A stretch of DNA of 64,000 bases from an uncultured Chitinophaga sp. (GTDB taxonomy: Bacteria; Bacteroidota; Bacteroidia; Chitinophagales; Chitinophagaceae), in NCBI RefSeq assembly GCF_902168175.1, contig NZ_CABHOU010000101.1, forward strand, positions 124,001-188,000, written 5' to 3'. The translations under genes were made by a program, and so were the position numbers. Shown here piece by piece: positions 1 to 8,303 of this stretch. The notes beneath the pieces are model-generated. The model saw only the letters and a list, made by a program, of their open reading frames with translations, searched no databases and was not told where the DNA came from. The stretch's first letter is position 1. Each line of letters begins with the position of its first letter.

Positions 1-1
1 A

Positions 2-1573
2 CATTCGAAGCTGGAAAAGGAAATGTCGGCCAACAGCGACATTCGTTACGTGTATATTTTTTCCGTAGCTGCTCTGTGTATACTACTGATCGCCGCTGTT
101 AATTTCATCAATATATTTACCGCACAGGCTAATAACCGGACCAAAGAGATCGGCTTACGTAAAGTGATTGGTGCAGGGCGTTTGCAACTGGCCAGACAGT
201 TTTTGGGAGAGTCGTTGTTCGTTACCCTGTTATCCGCCATGCTCGCCCTGGCGCTGGTGTATGTAACCCTGCCATTCTTCAATGATCTTACCGGTAAGGC
301 CATTCGTTTTTCCGATTTGTTAAGTATTCAAAACGCCACTATCCTGTTTGCGCTCATCCTCTCCGTAGGTCTGCTGGCGGGCTTTTACCCTGCCTGGATG
401 CTTTCCGGTTATAACCCGGTTAAATCCTTACAATCACCCAAAGCAGCGATAGGTAGTACCGGGGTGATGCGCAAAGGGCTTATTGTATTTCAGTTTACGA
501 TTTCCGTATTTATGATATTCAGCACCGTTGTGATGTACAGGCAGATGCGTTTGTTTCATGATACAGAGCTTGGGTTTGATAAAAAGCAACTGGTGGCAGT
601 TACCATGTACGACGATACCTGGCGGCAATACGGCGCTTTAAGTAATGAGCTGAAACAACAGGCAGACATTACCGCGTTCGGTATTACATCCAACCTGCCG
701 GGCGAGCGTTTTAGCATGCAAAGTTTTCAACCCTTCGTACAGGATATAGAGGAGCAAAGCACCCGTGCCATGTTCGTGGACGACCAGTTACTGCAGGCAA
801 TGGGCTTAACGCTGGTGGCAGGCAATAATTTCCGGGCGCAGTGGCCAACGATCAAAAACAATGAATTTATCCTGAACGAAACCGCTGTAAAAACCTTTGG
901 CATTAAAGACCCTGTGGGCAAACGCGCGAAACTGGATACAGACAGCGGCACCATTGTGGGCGTGGTGAAAGACTTCAACTTCGCATCGCTGCATTCGCCG
1001 GTAGACCCGCTGGTTATTCAATACAAACCGCTTAATGCCGATTACCTGCTGGTGCAGGCGAAGGCGGGAAAACTGCCCGCCACCCTTCAGCTGCTGGAAT
1101 CGAAAATACAAGCACTGGCACCAACCAGCGTATTTACTTACACCTTCATCGACGACAAACTGGAGAACCTGTATGCCTCCGAGAACCGGATGATGCAGTT
1201 GTTCAAAGTATTTTCCGGATTCGCCATACTTGTTTCCTGCCTTGGTTTGTTTGGCCTGGCTGCCTACGCTTCCAGGATGCGGACCAAAGAGATAGGGATC
1301 CGTAAAGTGTTAGGCGCATCTGTGACTGGCGTTACCGTTCTGTTGTCGCGCGACTTTATGAAGCTGGTACTCATCGCCATGTTTATTGCCTGGCCACTTT
1401 CCTGGTGGGTGATGCACAGCTGGCTCAACGATTTTGCCTACCGGGCGCCTATAGAAGCCTGGATGTTCCTGCTCTCCGGCAGCCTGGCCTTACTCGTGGC
1501 GCTGCTTACCGTGAGTGTGCAGGCGTTAAAGGCAGCTACCGTTAATCCCGTCAGGAGTTTAAAGACTGATTAA
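2..1573 (+). CDS. FtsX/MacB-type ABC transporter permease, 5'-truncated by window edge
   Basis: This is the C-terminal part of an inner-membrane permease of the MacB/FtsX family, which works with an ATPase to export substrates or to act mechanically on the envelope. The first Met in frame is at 23, but the frame is open back to base 2 (codons for HSKLEKE), so the gene starts outside the window. Visible order: an FtsX membrane domain (residues ~10-135 from that Met, with the motif RTKEIGLRKVIGA), a periplasmic MacB core (~150-380), then a second FtsX domain (~390-510) repeating the motif as RTKEIGIRKVLGA. This duplicated FtsX-core-FtsX layout is usual for large Bacteroidota permeases, where several copies often sit in tandem. 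The substrate cannot be told. Two terminator-like hairpins follow the stop. Confidence 0.9.
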   Translation, partial: HSKLEKEMSANSDIRYVYIFSVAALCILLIAAVNFINIFTAQANNRTKEIGLRKVIGAGRLQLARQFLGESLFVTLLSAMLALALVYVTLPFFNDLTGKAIRFSDLLSIQNATILFALILSVGLLAGFYPAWMLSGYNPVKSLQSPKAAIGSTGVMRKGLIVFQFTISVFMIFSTVVMYRQMRLFHDTELGFDKKQLVAVTMYDDTWRQYGALSNELKQQADITAFGITSNLPGERFSMQSFQPFVQDIEEQSTRAMFVDDQLLQAMGLTLVAGNNFRAQWPTIKNNEFILNETAVKTFGIKDPVGKRAKLDTDSGTIVGVVKDFNFASLHSPVDPLVIQYKPLNADYLLVQAKAGKLPATLQLLESKIQALAPTSVFTYTFIDDKLENLYASENRMMQLFKVFSGFAILVSCLGLFGLAAYASRMRTKEIGIRKVLGASVTGVTVLLSRDFMKLVLIAMFIAWPLSWWVMHSWLNDFAYRAPIEAWMFLLSGSLALLVALLTVSVQALKAATVNPVRSLKTD

Positions 1574-1620
1574 ACGTCTGAACCGTTATTTATACATGAT
1601 TTCCCACCATCCGTAACTTG

Positions 1621-1647
1621 ACCCGCCCGCAAAGGCGGGTTATTTTT
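1621..1647 (+). terminator. Rho-independent terminator after the ABC permease
   Basis: The 7-bp stem ACCCGCC/GGCGGGT with a 6-base loop is followed by TATTTTTG. It lies 48 bases past the permease stop. Confidence 0.8.
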
Positions 1648-1734
1648 GTGTCAAGACAGGCTTAGAAATTAAAATTACACATCTTCATTCTCTATTTGTG
1701 GCGCAATTAAAATAATAGGTTAACAGGTAAACAC

Positions 1735-1760
1735 AGGGCTGCTTTCCAGCAGCCCTTTTG
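1735..1760 (+). terminator. Second terminator-like hairpin, in tandem with the first
   Basis: The 8-bp stem AGGGCTGC/GCAGCCCT with a 6-base loop is followed by TTTTG. About 90 bases separate it from the first hairpin. I see no gene between them. Confidence 0.6.
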
Positions 1761-1778
1761 ATTTAGCAAACATACCAG

Positions 1779-1811
1779 TTTGTCAATATTCAGGATATTT
1801 TTATACCTTTA
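1779..1811 (+). promoter_or_regulatory. Candidate Bacteroidota promoter for the response regulator
   Basis: TTTG at 1779-1782 and TACCTTTA at 1804-1811 are spaced by 21 bases and resemble the Bacteroidota TTTG / TAnnTTTG pair, with one mismatch in the -7 box. It would leave a leader of roughly 240 bases before the start at 2063. Confidence 0.4.
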
Positions 1812-2062
1812 TCGTGTTGGGTCAGATCAGCGGGCAAAATGATTGTTTTGATATTTTTCAGCCCCAGCCAGCCAGTCTTTGAAAACAAAACCGATCTGTG
1901 TGCCAGGCTGCCATACACCATCCTGAACTTTGTTACAAGTAAGTAGTTTAAGCATTTTTGACCAATGGTTACGCCAGGGTGCTGTACAGCTCAGACGCTG
2001 TTACGGTAATCTGTAAAAGACACGTGTTTGCACATTACACGGTCCTGGTAAAACAGACACTA

Positions 2063-4012
2063 ATGAATAAGAAGATACTGATAGTTGAAGATGAATTCAT
2101 TGTCGCCAATGATCTGCGCCTCATCCTGGAATCTGCGGGTTATAAGGTAGCAGGTATTGCCGACTCGGTAAAACAGGCCCGGGAGATAATTGACAGGGAC
2201 CGCCCCGATATTGTGCTATTAGACATTTACTTAAAGGGCAAAGAAACGGGCATCGACCTGGCGCGTTATCTATCATCCCAAAACATTGCCTTTATTTACT
2301 TATCCGCCAACTCCAACCAGCAGGTACTGGAGGCAGCCCGTGCTACACAACCTTACGGATTCCTGGTAAAACCATTCCGGGGAAAAGACGTGCTGGTAAC
2401 GCTCGACATTGCCCGTTACCGTCATGAGAACAGCCTGGAAGCATCGCTGCGCCGCGAAGCGTTACTGGATTCGCAGCTGGCCGATATTGCAGCGGCTACC
2501 AGCGATAAACAAACAAAACTGTTGCAAATTGCCCAGTCGCTGCAGTCGCATTTACCATTCGACTTTATCACTACCGGCCATACGGACGAGCATGCGTTGC
2601 CTTACAGTGGCGTATGTTTCCTGCGCATTGGTTTCGATCAATACCAGTCTATTACCCCGCAGGAGCTGAGTACCATTACACGCATACGCACGTCCGAACT
2701 GGAGGCATTGCAACGCTCCTCACCTGCCGAAACCCTTTCTGCCCATTACAGTGGCGCCTCTTTTACCGCGCAATGCGAAAGTAATGGCATGAAAAAATTG
2801 TATGCCCGCAGTTTCCACCTGGTATCTAACCTGGTAATGCCATTGCTGATGCCGGACGGACGGATCTATTCCCTTTCATTTTACAGTCGCCGTGCGGATG
2901 CCTATCAGCAGGAACATCTTTCACTCAGCATTCGCCTGGCACCCATGTTGACGAGGGTTATACAGGCCATTACATTTAACCAGCCTGCACCTCCGGCCAA
3001 ACACACCGTTACCCCAAAACCAGCAAAGGACTTTGGCGGTATTGTGGGTAATAGTCATTTACTGCTGGGCATACTGGACCTCGTTAGCCAGGTGGCCCCT
3101 GTAGATACGTCGGTACTGGTATTAGGCGAAAGCGGTACAGGTAAAGAAAGAATTGCTCAATCGATCCACGACCTGTCCATTCGTAAAAAAGGGCCGCTGG
3201 TGAAAGTGAACTGCGCCGCCCTGCCAGCCAACCTGATCGAATCAGAATTGTTCGGGCATGAGAAAGGCGCGTTTACCGGTGCTACTGAAAAACGAATCGG
3301 GAAGTTCGAACAGGCCGAAGGTGGTACTATTTTTCTGGATGAAATTGGAGAAATGCCACTGGAGTTGCAGGTGAAACTATTAAGGGTATTACAGGAAAAA
3401 GAAATAGAGAGGGTCGGTGGTAAAAGCACCATAAAAATAAATGTACGGTTCATTGCCGCCACCAACAGGAACCTTGAGAAAGAAGTAGCTGAAGGCCGCT
3501 TCCGCCTCGACTTGTATTACAGGCTGAACGTATTTCCCATTACGTTGCCGCCGCTACGTGAAAGGAAGGAAGATGTAAAAGCACTGGCGCAGTTTTTCGC
3601 AGAAAAGTTCGCGTTAAAGTTCAACAAACCTTACCTGGGAATTTCCGACAAAATGATGCGGGAACTCGAAGCCTGGCATTGGCCGGGTAACATTCGTGAA
3701 CTGGAAAACGTAATGGAACAAAGTGTGATTTTGTGCGATGGTCAGCAGCCGCTGAATTTAAGACGACCGCTGAATAACGGGATGTTTTCACCCACTGGTC
3801 AGCAGCCACCTGCACCCGCACCTTTACAAACCCTAAACGAGGTGAAGAAGGTACAACAGGAAACAGAAAAGGCCTACATCCTGTCTGTACTCAAAAAAAC
3901 CAACGGCCGTATTCGTGGTAACGGAGGGGCAGCAGAATTACTTAACCTAAAACCCACCACGCTCGAGTCGCGCATATTCAAACTCGGTATCAGAAAAGAA
4001 GACCTCCAATAA
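2063..4012 (+). CDS. Sigma-54-dependent response regulator (REC-GAF-like-AAA+-Fis HTH)
   Basis: This NtrC-type activator would switch on RNA polymerase carrying sigma-54 after phosphorylation. I chose the ATG at 2063 (MNKKILIVEDEF) because the receiver domain begins exactly there; the frame is open back to 1958 but those extra residues do not look like protein. Order: receiver domain (1-115, phospho-acceptor Asp54), a GAF-like middle region (~165-300), an AAA+ domain with Walker A GESGTGKE (~residue 355) and the sigma-54 contact loop GAFTGA (402-407), then a Fis-type helix-turn-helix at the C-terminus. No histidine kinase gene is adjacent, so its partner is unknown. No clear -24/-12 sigma-54 promoter was found by eye in nearby gaps. 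A terminator follows at 4078. Confidence 0.9.
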   Translation: MNKKILIVEDEFIVANDLRLILESAGYKVAGIADSVKQAREIIDRDRPDIVLLDIYLKGKETGIDLARYLSSQNIAFIYLSANSNQQVLEAARATQPYGFLVKPFRGKDVLVTLDIARYRHENSLEASLRREALLDSQLADIAAATSDKQTKLLQIAQSLQSHLPFDFITTGHTDEHALPYSGVCFLRIGFDQYQSITPQELSTITRIRTSELEALQRSSPAETLSAHYSGASFTAQCESNGMKKLYARSFHLVSNLVMPLLMPDGRIYSLSFYSRRADAYQQEHLSLSIRLAPMLTRVIQAITFNQPAPPAKHTVTPKPAKDFGGIVGNSHLLLGILDLVSQVAPVDTSVLVLGESGTGKERIAQSIHDLSIRKKGPLVKVNCAALPANLIESELFGHEKGAFTGATEKRIGKFEQAEGGTIFLDEIGEMPLELQVKLLRVLQEKEIERVGGKSTIKINVRFIAATNRNLEKEVAEGRFRLDLYYRLNVFPITLPPLRERKEDVKALAQFFAEKFALKFNKPYLGISDKMMRELEAWHWPGNIRELENVMEQSVILCDGQQPLNLRRPLNNGMFSPTGQQPPAPAPLQTLNEVKKVQQETEKAYILSVLKKTNGRIRGNGGAAELLNLKPTTLESRIFKLGIRKEDLQ

Positions 4013-4020
4013 CACACGTT

Positions 4021-4041
4021 GCCTCCGAAAATATCGGAGGC
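4021..4041 (+). terminator. Hairpin after sigma-54 regulator (no T-tract)
   Basis: The 8-bp stem GCCTCCGA/TCGGAGGC with a 5-base loop starts 9 bases past the stop. No run of T follows, so it may stabilise the mRNA 3' end and not terminate transcription. Confidence 0.4.
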
Positions 4042-4077
4042 GCTTCAATAATCTCCAAAATATTCAGAGTTATTACT

Positions 4078-4104
4078 GCCGCCGTATATAAACGGCGGCT
4101 TTTT
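4078..4104 (+). terminator. Rho-independent terminator
   Basis: The 8-bp stem GCCGCCGT/ACGGCGGC with loop ATATAA is followed by TTTTTC. It separates the response regulator from the AraC-family gene. Confidence 0.8.
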
Positions 4105-4271
4105 CACTACCCCCTATCTGAATCATTATCAACAACATAGAACAACAACCATGGAATAAAACGATCTGTGCCAATTGCGGCACGTAAATAGACTTATTAT
4201 ATACGTCCGGAAATTTTTTAACTGTATATCGAGTCCCCGGACGAACATGCCTAAACCCAAACCTTGTGACC

Positions 4272-5195
4272 ATGACGCGATTAACTACACAACCTGGAAA
4301 AAACGCAGCGGCCTTAAGGACCATTGCGCCAATGCAACAACTGGAAGGAGAAAACAATCTCCCCTTCGAGATCCATAGCCTGGAATGGATGCAGAAGCAC
4401 CGATGGCAACATCAGGACACGCCCAGGCGAAACAACTTTTTCATGATCGTGTGGATCAAAAAAGGAAGTGGTGTACACCTGATAGACCTTGCCCGTTACG
4501 AGCTTACAGATAACACCGTGTATTGCCTTACCCCGGGCCAGATCCACCTGTTAAAAGCTAACGAAGGAGCAGAAGGGTTCGTGCTATCGTTCACCAACGA
4601 ATTCCTGAGCCTGCATGAGAACAACTTTGACCTGCTGTTTAAAACAGGCCTGTTCTACACCTTTTCCCATACCCCGGCTATACGCCTTGGCCAGGAACTG
4701 GAAATGGAATTGGAGGAATTACTGGAAAAGATGCAGCGCGAGTTCGACAACTACTACCTGCTGCGCGGCGAAATTTTACGTGGACTGGTAAAGATTTTCC
4801 TTATTTATCTGAGCCGTGAATCGGAAATAACGACCACGGGGCAGGCGCATACCCGCAACCAGGAACTAACGAAGAAATTCCTGAACCTGCTGGAGCAACA
4901 CTACACCACACGTAAAATGGTAACCGATTACGCACAGGCGCTGGCTGTTACGCCTAACTATTTAAACGAAATCATTAAGAAAGTATCCGGCTACCCCGCC
5001 AGTTACCACATTCAGCAGCGCATTATACTGGAAGCAAAACGACAGGCGGCTTATGTAGAAACGAGTATGAAAGAAATAGCGTACCAGCTTGGCTTTAACG
5101 ACATCACCCATTTCTCCCGTTTCTTCAAGAACGTGTCGGGCGTAAGTTTCTCTGACTTCAAAAAGAAATCGTCGATGCAGGTGGCAATGGACTAA
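4272..5195 (+). CDS. AraC-family transcriptional regulator
   Basis: This is a one-component regulator with an N-terminal cupin-like sensing half (~20-150) and a C-terminal double helix-turn-helix (~205-305); the second recognition region reads MKEIAYQLGFNDITHFSRFFKNVSG. The frame can begin at GTG 4266, ATG 4272 or ATG 4332. I list 4272; 4332 is also plausible because a weak AAGGA lies 11 bases before it. The N-terminal part holds no recognisable effector signature, so the inducer is unknown. The genes downstream (small membrane protein, YceI) may be its targets, but this rests on position only. It is separated from the previous gene by a terminator and so has its own promoter. Confidence 0.85.
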   Translation: MTRLTTQPGKNAAALRTIAPMQQLEGENNLPFEIHSLEWMQKHRWQHQDTPRRNNFFMIVWIKKGSGVHLIDLARYELTDNTVYCLTPGQIHLLKANEGAEGFVLSFTNEFLSLHENNFDLLFKTGLFYTFSHTPAIRLGQELEMELEELLEKMQREFDNYYLLRGEILRGLVKIFLIYLSRESEITTTGQAHTRNQELTKKFLNLLEQHYTTRKMVTDYAQALAVTPNYLNEIIKKVSGYPASYHIQQRIILEAKRQAAYVETSMKEIAYQLGFNDITHFSRFFKNVSGVSFSDFKKKSSMQVAMD

Positions 5196-5336
5196 AATAC
5201 GGCGTTGCTAAAGCTCCTTATATTTTCTTCAAGATAAAAAGTGCAACAGAAGCGCTGATTCGTCAATTGACACTAAACGTACCACGCCGTAGCTTTGCAG
5301 TGTTCTCCGACTTATTCATTTTTAAACCCTGGCATT

Positions 5337-5885
5337 ATGGCAAATGTTCACGTATACCCCGGCAATCGCCTGATGGTGCGGCGGTCGCCTACATTTATTA
5401 AGGCAATTTTATTATCGGGCATAGCAGCCAGTTTGTTACAACTTACCGGCATGTTTCTGATCTCCTGGCTGGCAAGAGGTCGATCGCCCGCAGACGTACT
5501 CCAGTTTATTGCATCAGGCATTAACGGCGAACATGCTTACAGTGACGGTATTACCAGCGTGCTGGCCGGACTGTTCCTGCATTGCATGTTTGCATTGGTA
5601 GTGGCAACCGTGTACCTGCTGGCGTATAGCTGGACGCCGTTCGTGCGCAATCACCCTTTTAAATCAGGCATGTTATACGGCGTAATTGTATGGCTGTTCA
5701 TGAATGGCGCGGTAATACCACTCAGTCATGTGCCATTGCAACAGCCCGATCCTTTAATGGCCAGCCTTTCACTGGCAGTAGATGTATTTTTCGCAGGATT
5801 GCCCGTGGCACTGGTTACACAGTATTGCTTTTACGCACATAAACGGCATGTTCCCGACATTACAGAGCTGATATGGCATACCTAG
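5337..5885 (+). CDS. Small four-helix membrane protein of unknown function
   Basis: I do not recognise a named family with certainty. Starting at ATG 5337 (MANVHVYPGN) the product is about 182 residues with four hydrophobic segments: around residues 22-46, 75-100, 112-135 and 150-170. The frame extends upstream to 5295, but those residues are poor in character. The C-terminal end is a short basic cytoplasmic-looking tail. It overlaps the following YceI frame if the latter starts at 5873, which suggests translational coupling. Pairing with a YceI protein hints at a lipid or quinone-related envelope role, but that is inference. Confidence 0.7.
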   Translation: MANVHVYPGNRLMVRRSPTFIKAILLSGIAASLLQLTGMFLISWLARGRSPADVLQFIASGINGEHAYSDGITSVLAGLFLHCMFALVVATVYLLAYSWTPFVRNHPFKSGMLYGVIVWLFMNGAVIPLSHVPLQQPDPLMASLSLAVDVFFAGLPVALVTQYCFYAHKRHVPDITELIWHT

Positions 5886-5911
5886 CCGCCACTTCCACTT
5901 TATACATCCAT

Positions 5912-6424
5912 ATGAATGATGTTTACGCCCAACACAACTGGACAATCGATCCTGTACATTCGAGCATCCGCTTTGGGGTAAAGTACCTCGAACTGACGGT
6001 AATTACAGGCTGGTTCTCCGAATTTGAAGGCACTTTAAACGGCGGCTTCCAGGGGGGCAGTTTATGGGTGAACATCTATACACATTCCATCTTTACAGGT
6101 AACGCCATCCGCGATGCCCACTTACGTTCTACCGAGTTCTTTGAGAGCGACCGTTTTCCTTCCATTGTTTATCAATCTACCCAGCTTACATTAAAAGATA
6201 ACCAGGTACACACAACAGGTAGTTTGACTATAAAAGACACCACACAAAATTTTAAAACTGAAAGTTTGATAACGGGGATAAGAGCAGATGAGAGAGGTAA
6301 TATCAAAGCCGGTGTTGTAACGGTCACCAGGATAAACCGGAACGCGTTTGGAATAGGTAGCGGAGGAATGATAATAGCTGAGGAAGTATACCTGCATTGC
6401 GATATACAGCTGCTGCAGGTATGA
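5912..6424 (+). CDS. YceI family protein, no signal peptide
   Basis: YceI proteins are lipocalin-like beta-barrels that bind polyisoprenoid lipids and are often periplasmic. The family pattern is clear: NWTIDPVHSSIRFGVKYL near the start, then the strand pattern FDGTL-like (FEGTLNGG), the central STEFFESDRFP, and GSLTIKDTTQ. The N-terminus at ATG 5912 (MNDVYAQHNW) leaves no signal peptide. The longer start at 5873 (MAYLAATSTLY) overlaps the upstream gene by 13 bases and is only weakly hydrophobic, so export is doubtful. The length, about 170 residues, is normal for the family. It follows the membrane protein gene directly and both are probably in one transcript, ended by the hairpin at 6570. 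Confidence 0.85.
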   Translation: MNDVYAQHNWTIDPVHSSIRFGVKYLELTVITGWFSEFEGTLNGGFQGGSLWVNIYTHSIFTGNAIRDAHLRSTEFFESDRFPSIVYQSTQLTLKDNQVHTTGSLTIKDTTQNFKTESLITGIRADERGNIKAGVVTVTRINRNAFGIGSGGMIIAEEVYLHCDIQLLQV

Positions 6425-6569
6425 TACCGAGCGATTTTATACAAGTTTATCCAGTGTTTAGACCTTGCGGGTACTGCGGATAAGTTGCAATTTTACAGAC
6501 GTTACAATAAGATATAAAACTACTTAATACAAAGTGTTACATAAGAGCGACAGTTGTAGGTTTAATTAC

Positions 6570-6606
6570 ATGGCCGGACTAATCATAGCCCGGCCATCAA
6601 TTTTTT
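6570..6606 (+). terminator. Terminator of the YceI transcript, touching the GH43 stop codon
   Basis: The 8-bp stem ATGGCCGG/CCGGCCAT with a 12-base loop is followed by CAATTTTTT. The T-run runs into the stop codon of the convergent GH43 gene (6605-6607). It has no A-run on the other side, so it should act on the plus strand. Confidence 0.65.
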
Positions 6607-8221
6607 ATTCTACCCTGAACCAGTCGATATCGGCCCAGCCTGTGTCGTTCGTTTTAAGTGTTCCCGTTGCGAACAGACCTACCTTAGCACCTACCCAGCG
6701 GCCCGGTTTGGCCGTGAGTACTCCATCCACATCCGTAAACTGCTGTCCGTTGTAGCTATAACTGAACTTACATTTCGCGCCGGGACTTACTGTTACACGC
6801 AGCCATATGTTTTCACCAGCAGCTTTGCTAAGCGAGGCCAGTTTTTCTTTTGCGCCTTTTTCGGATTGCAGGCAGGTAGCATGTTCGAGATACACCGCAT
6901 TGTCGTTCATCACGAGCGACAGGTAAGCATAGTCCATTCCGAATATGATCAGTCCTGCCCTGTCGCCATTCTGCCTGGGTTTAAAGCGCAGTTTAGTAGT
7001 AGCGGTAAAAGATTCTGCCGGAAATTTCTGTAACAATAAGTTCGGTACCTCCCAATAATTCCGGCTGCTATCGGGCATACGCACTGCAAAAAGCCGCAGT
7101 TCACCTTTACTGATATTAGCATGCGACCAGTAAGCCGCAGGATTAGCCTGCCATTGCCATTGAAGCCCTGGCTGCATGGCGTTAAATTCGTCAGATTCCG
7201 GCGGTGTGGCAACAGGTTGCACCGGGCCGGCGTTAGGTTTTTTATAGGTTGATACAGGTTCTCCTTTGCCATCGTTATCTGCATCGGCACCAATCACCGG
7301 CCAGTCGTTTACCCACTTCATGGGTTGCAGATGCACCACACGGCCGTACGCATCCTTATCCTGGAAATGCAGGAACCAGTCTTCCCCTGATTTAGTATTT
7401 ACCCATGCGCCCTGGTGCGGTCCATTAACAGCAGTTTTACCCTGGTCCATGACCACTCTGCGTTCGTAGGGACCGTAAATATTTTTCGAGCGCAAGGCCA
7501 GTTGCCAGCCCGTAGAAACACCTCCGGCAGGCGCGAATATGTAATAAAAACCATTACGCTTATATAACTTCGGACCTTCCAGTGTAGGATCAGCATCGTG
7601 GCCGTCGAATACGAGCGTGCCGGCATCCAGTACTTTTGTGCCTTCTGCATTCATACGTTTAAGTACGATGATGCTCTTGATACCAGCGCGGCTGCCTGCA
7701 TAGGCATGTGCCAGGTAAGCCTTACCATCGTCGTCCCAAAACGGGCAGGGATCTATGAGGCCTTTACCCCCTTCCACCAATACCGGCGCCGACCATGGGC
7801 CGTTAATACTGGCCGTCTTGATCATATAAATACCAAAATCCGGATCGGGATAATAGATATAAAATTCATTTTTATGAAAGCGGATGGCCGGAGCCCATAC
7901 CCCATTGCCATGTTGCACTTTAGAAAAGTGATCAAAAGGTGGCTGGCGAAGTAAAGCGTGGCCTGCGAGCGACCAGTTTACAAGATCTTTACTTTGTAAG
8001 ATGGGTAAACCCGGGCTGGCGTTGAAACTCGAAGCGATCATATAAAAAGTATCGCCTACGCGTATCGCGTCCGGGTCGGAGTAATCAGCATCGAGAACCG
8101 GGTTTTTATAAGTACCATCGCCGTTATCGGCCACCCATACCTTTGAGATACTATGCTTTTGCTGGGCTATCATTATGGCAGGCATTAGCAGTGCGCAGCC
8201 CAATATTAATCCTTTCATCAT
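6605..8221 (-). CDS. Glycoside hydrolase family 43 (beta-xylosidase / arabinofuranosidase type)
   Basis: This exported enzyme of 538 residues has a signal peptide ending near AQQK (residue ~20). The five-bladed GH43 catalytic domain spans ~38-330, with the expected acidic residues: base Asp49 in YSDPDAI, pKa-modulating Asp157 in LIDPCPFWDDDG and acid Glu215 in LEGPKLYK. A second beta-sandwich domain (~345-538) resembles the C-terminal concanavalin-like domain of xylosidase-type GH43 enzymes. Known family activities are beta-xylosidase, alpha-L-arabinofuranosidase and related exo-activities; the sequence alone does not decide. As the last gene of the pectin locus, it would trim neutral-sugar side chains such as arabinan or xylogalacturonan. 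It lies 82 bases after the PL1 gene. Confidence 0.88.
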   Translation of the reverse strand: MMKGLILGCALLMPAIMIAQQKHSISKVWVADNGDGTYKNPVLDADYSDPDAIRVGDTFYMIASSFNASPGLPILQSKDLVNWSLAGHALLRQPPFDHFSKVQHGNGVWAPAIRFHKNEFYIYYPDPDFGIYMIKTASINGPWSAPVLVEGGKGLIDPCPFWDDDGKAYLAHAYAGSRAGIKSIIVLKRMNAEGTKVLDAGTLVFDGHDADPTLEGPKLYKRNGFYYIFAPAGGVSTGWQLALRSKNIYGPYERRVVMDQGKTAVNGPHQGAWVNTKSGEDWFLHFQDKDAYGRVVHLQPMKWVNDWPVIGADADNDGKGEPVSTYKKPNAGPVQPVATPPESDEFNAMQPGLQWQWQANPAAYWSHANISKGELRLFAVRMPDSSRNYWEVPNLLLQKFPAESFTATTKLRFKPRQNGDRAGLIIFGMDYAYLSLVMNDNAVYLEHATCLQSEKGAKEKLASLSKAAGENIWLRVTVSPGAKCKFSYSYNGQQFTDVDGVLTAKPGRWVGAKVGLFATGTLKTNDTGWADIDWFRVE

Positions 8222-8303
8222 ACCGTCATTTCAAAAACGTGAGCAGGGAAAATACGAATTCCCGTTTCATGAGCAGATGCTTAAATTGTTAAGCGCCGCA
8301 TAT

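Larger units (their letters stand above)
1574..2062. other. Gene-free stretch between ABC permease and sigma-54 regulator
   Basis: The stretch holds two terminator-like hairpins (1621-1647 and 1735-1760) and one candidate promoter (1779-1811). I see no coding or RNA gene in the rest. Confidence 0.6.

Noticed and set aside
4168-4183. GTGCC/GGCAC small inverted repeat before the AraC gene
   Set aside because: Only five base pairs, no second copy, no promoter boxes beside it.
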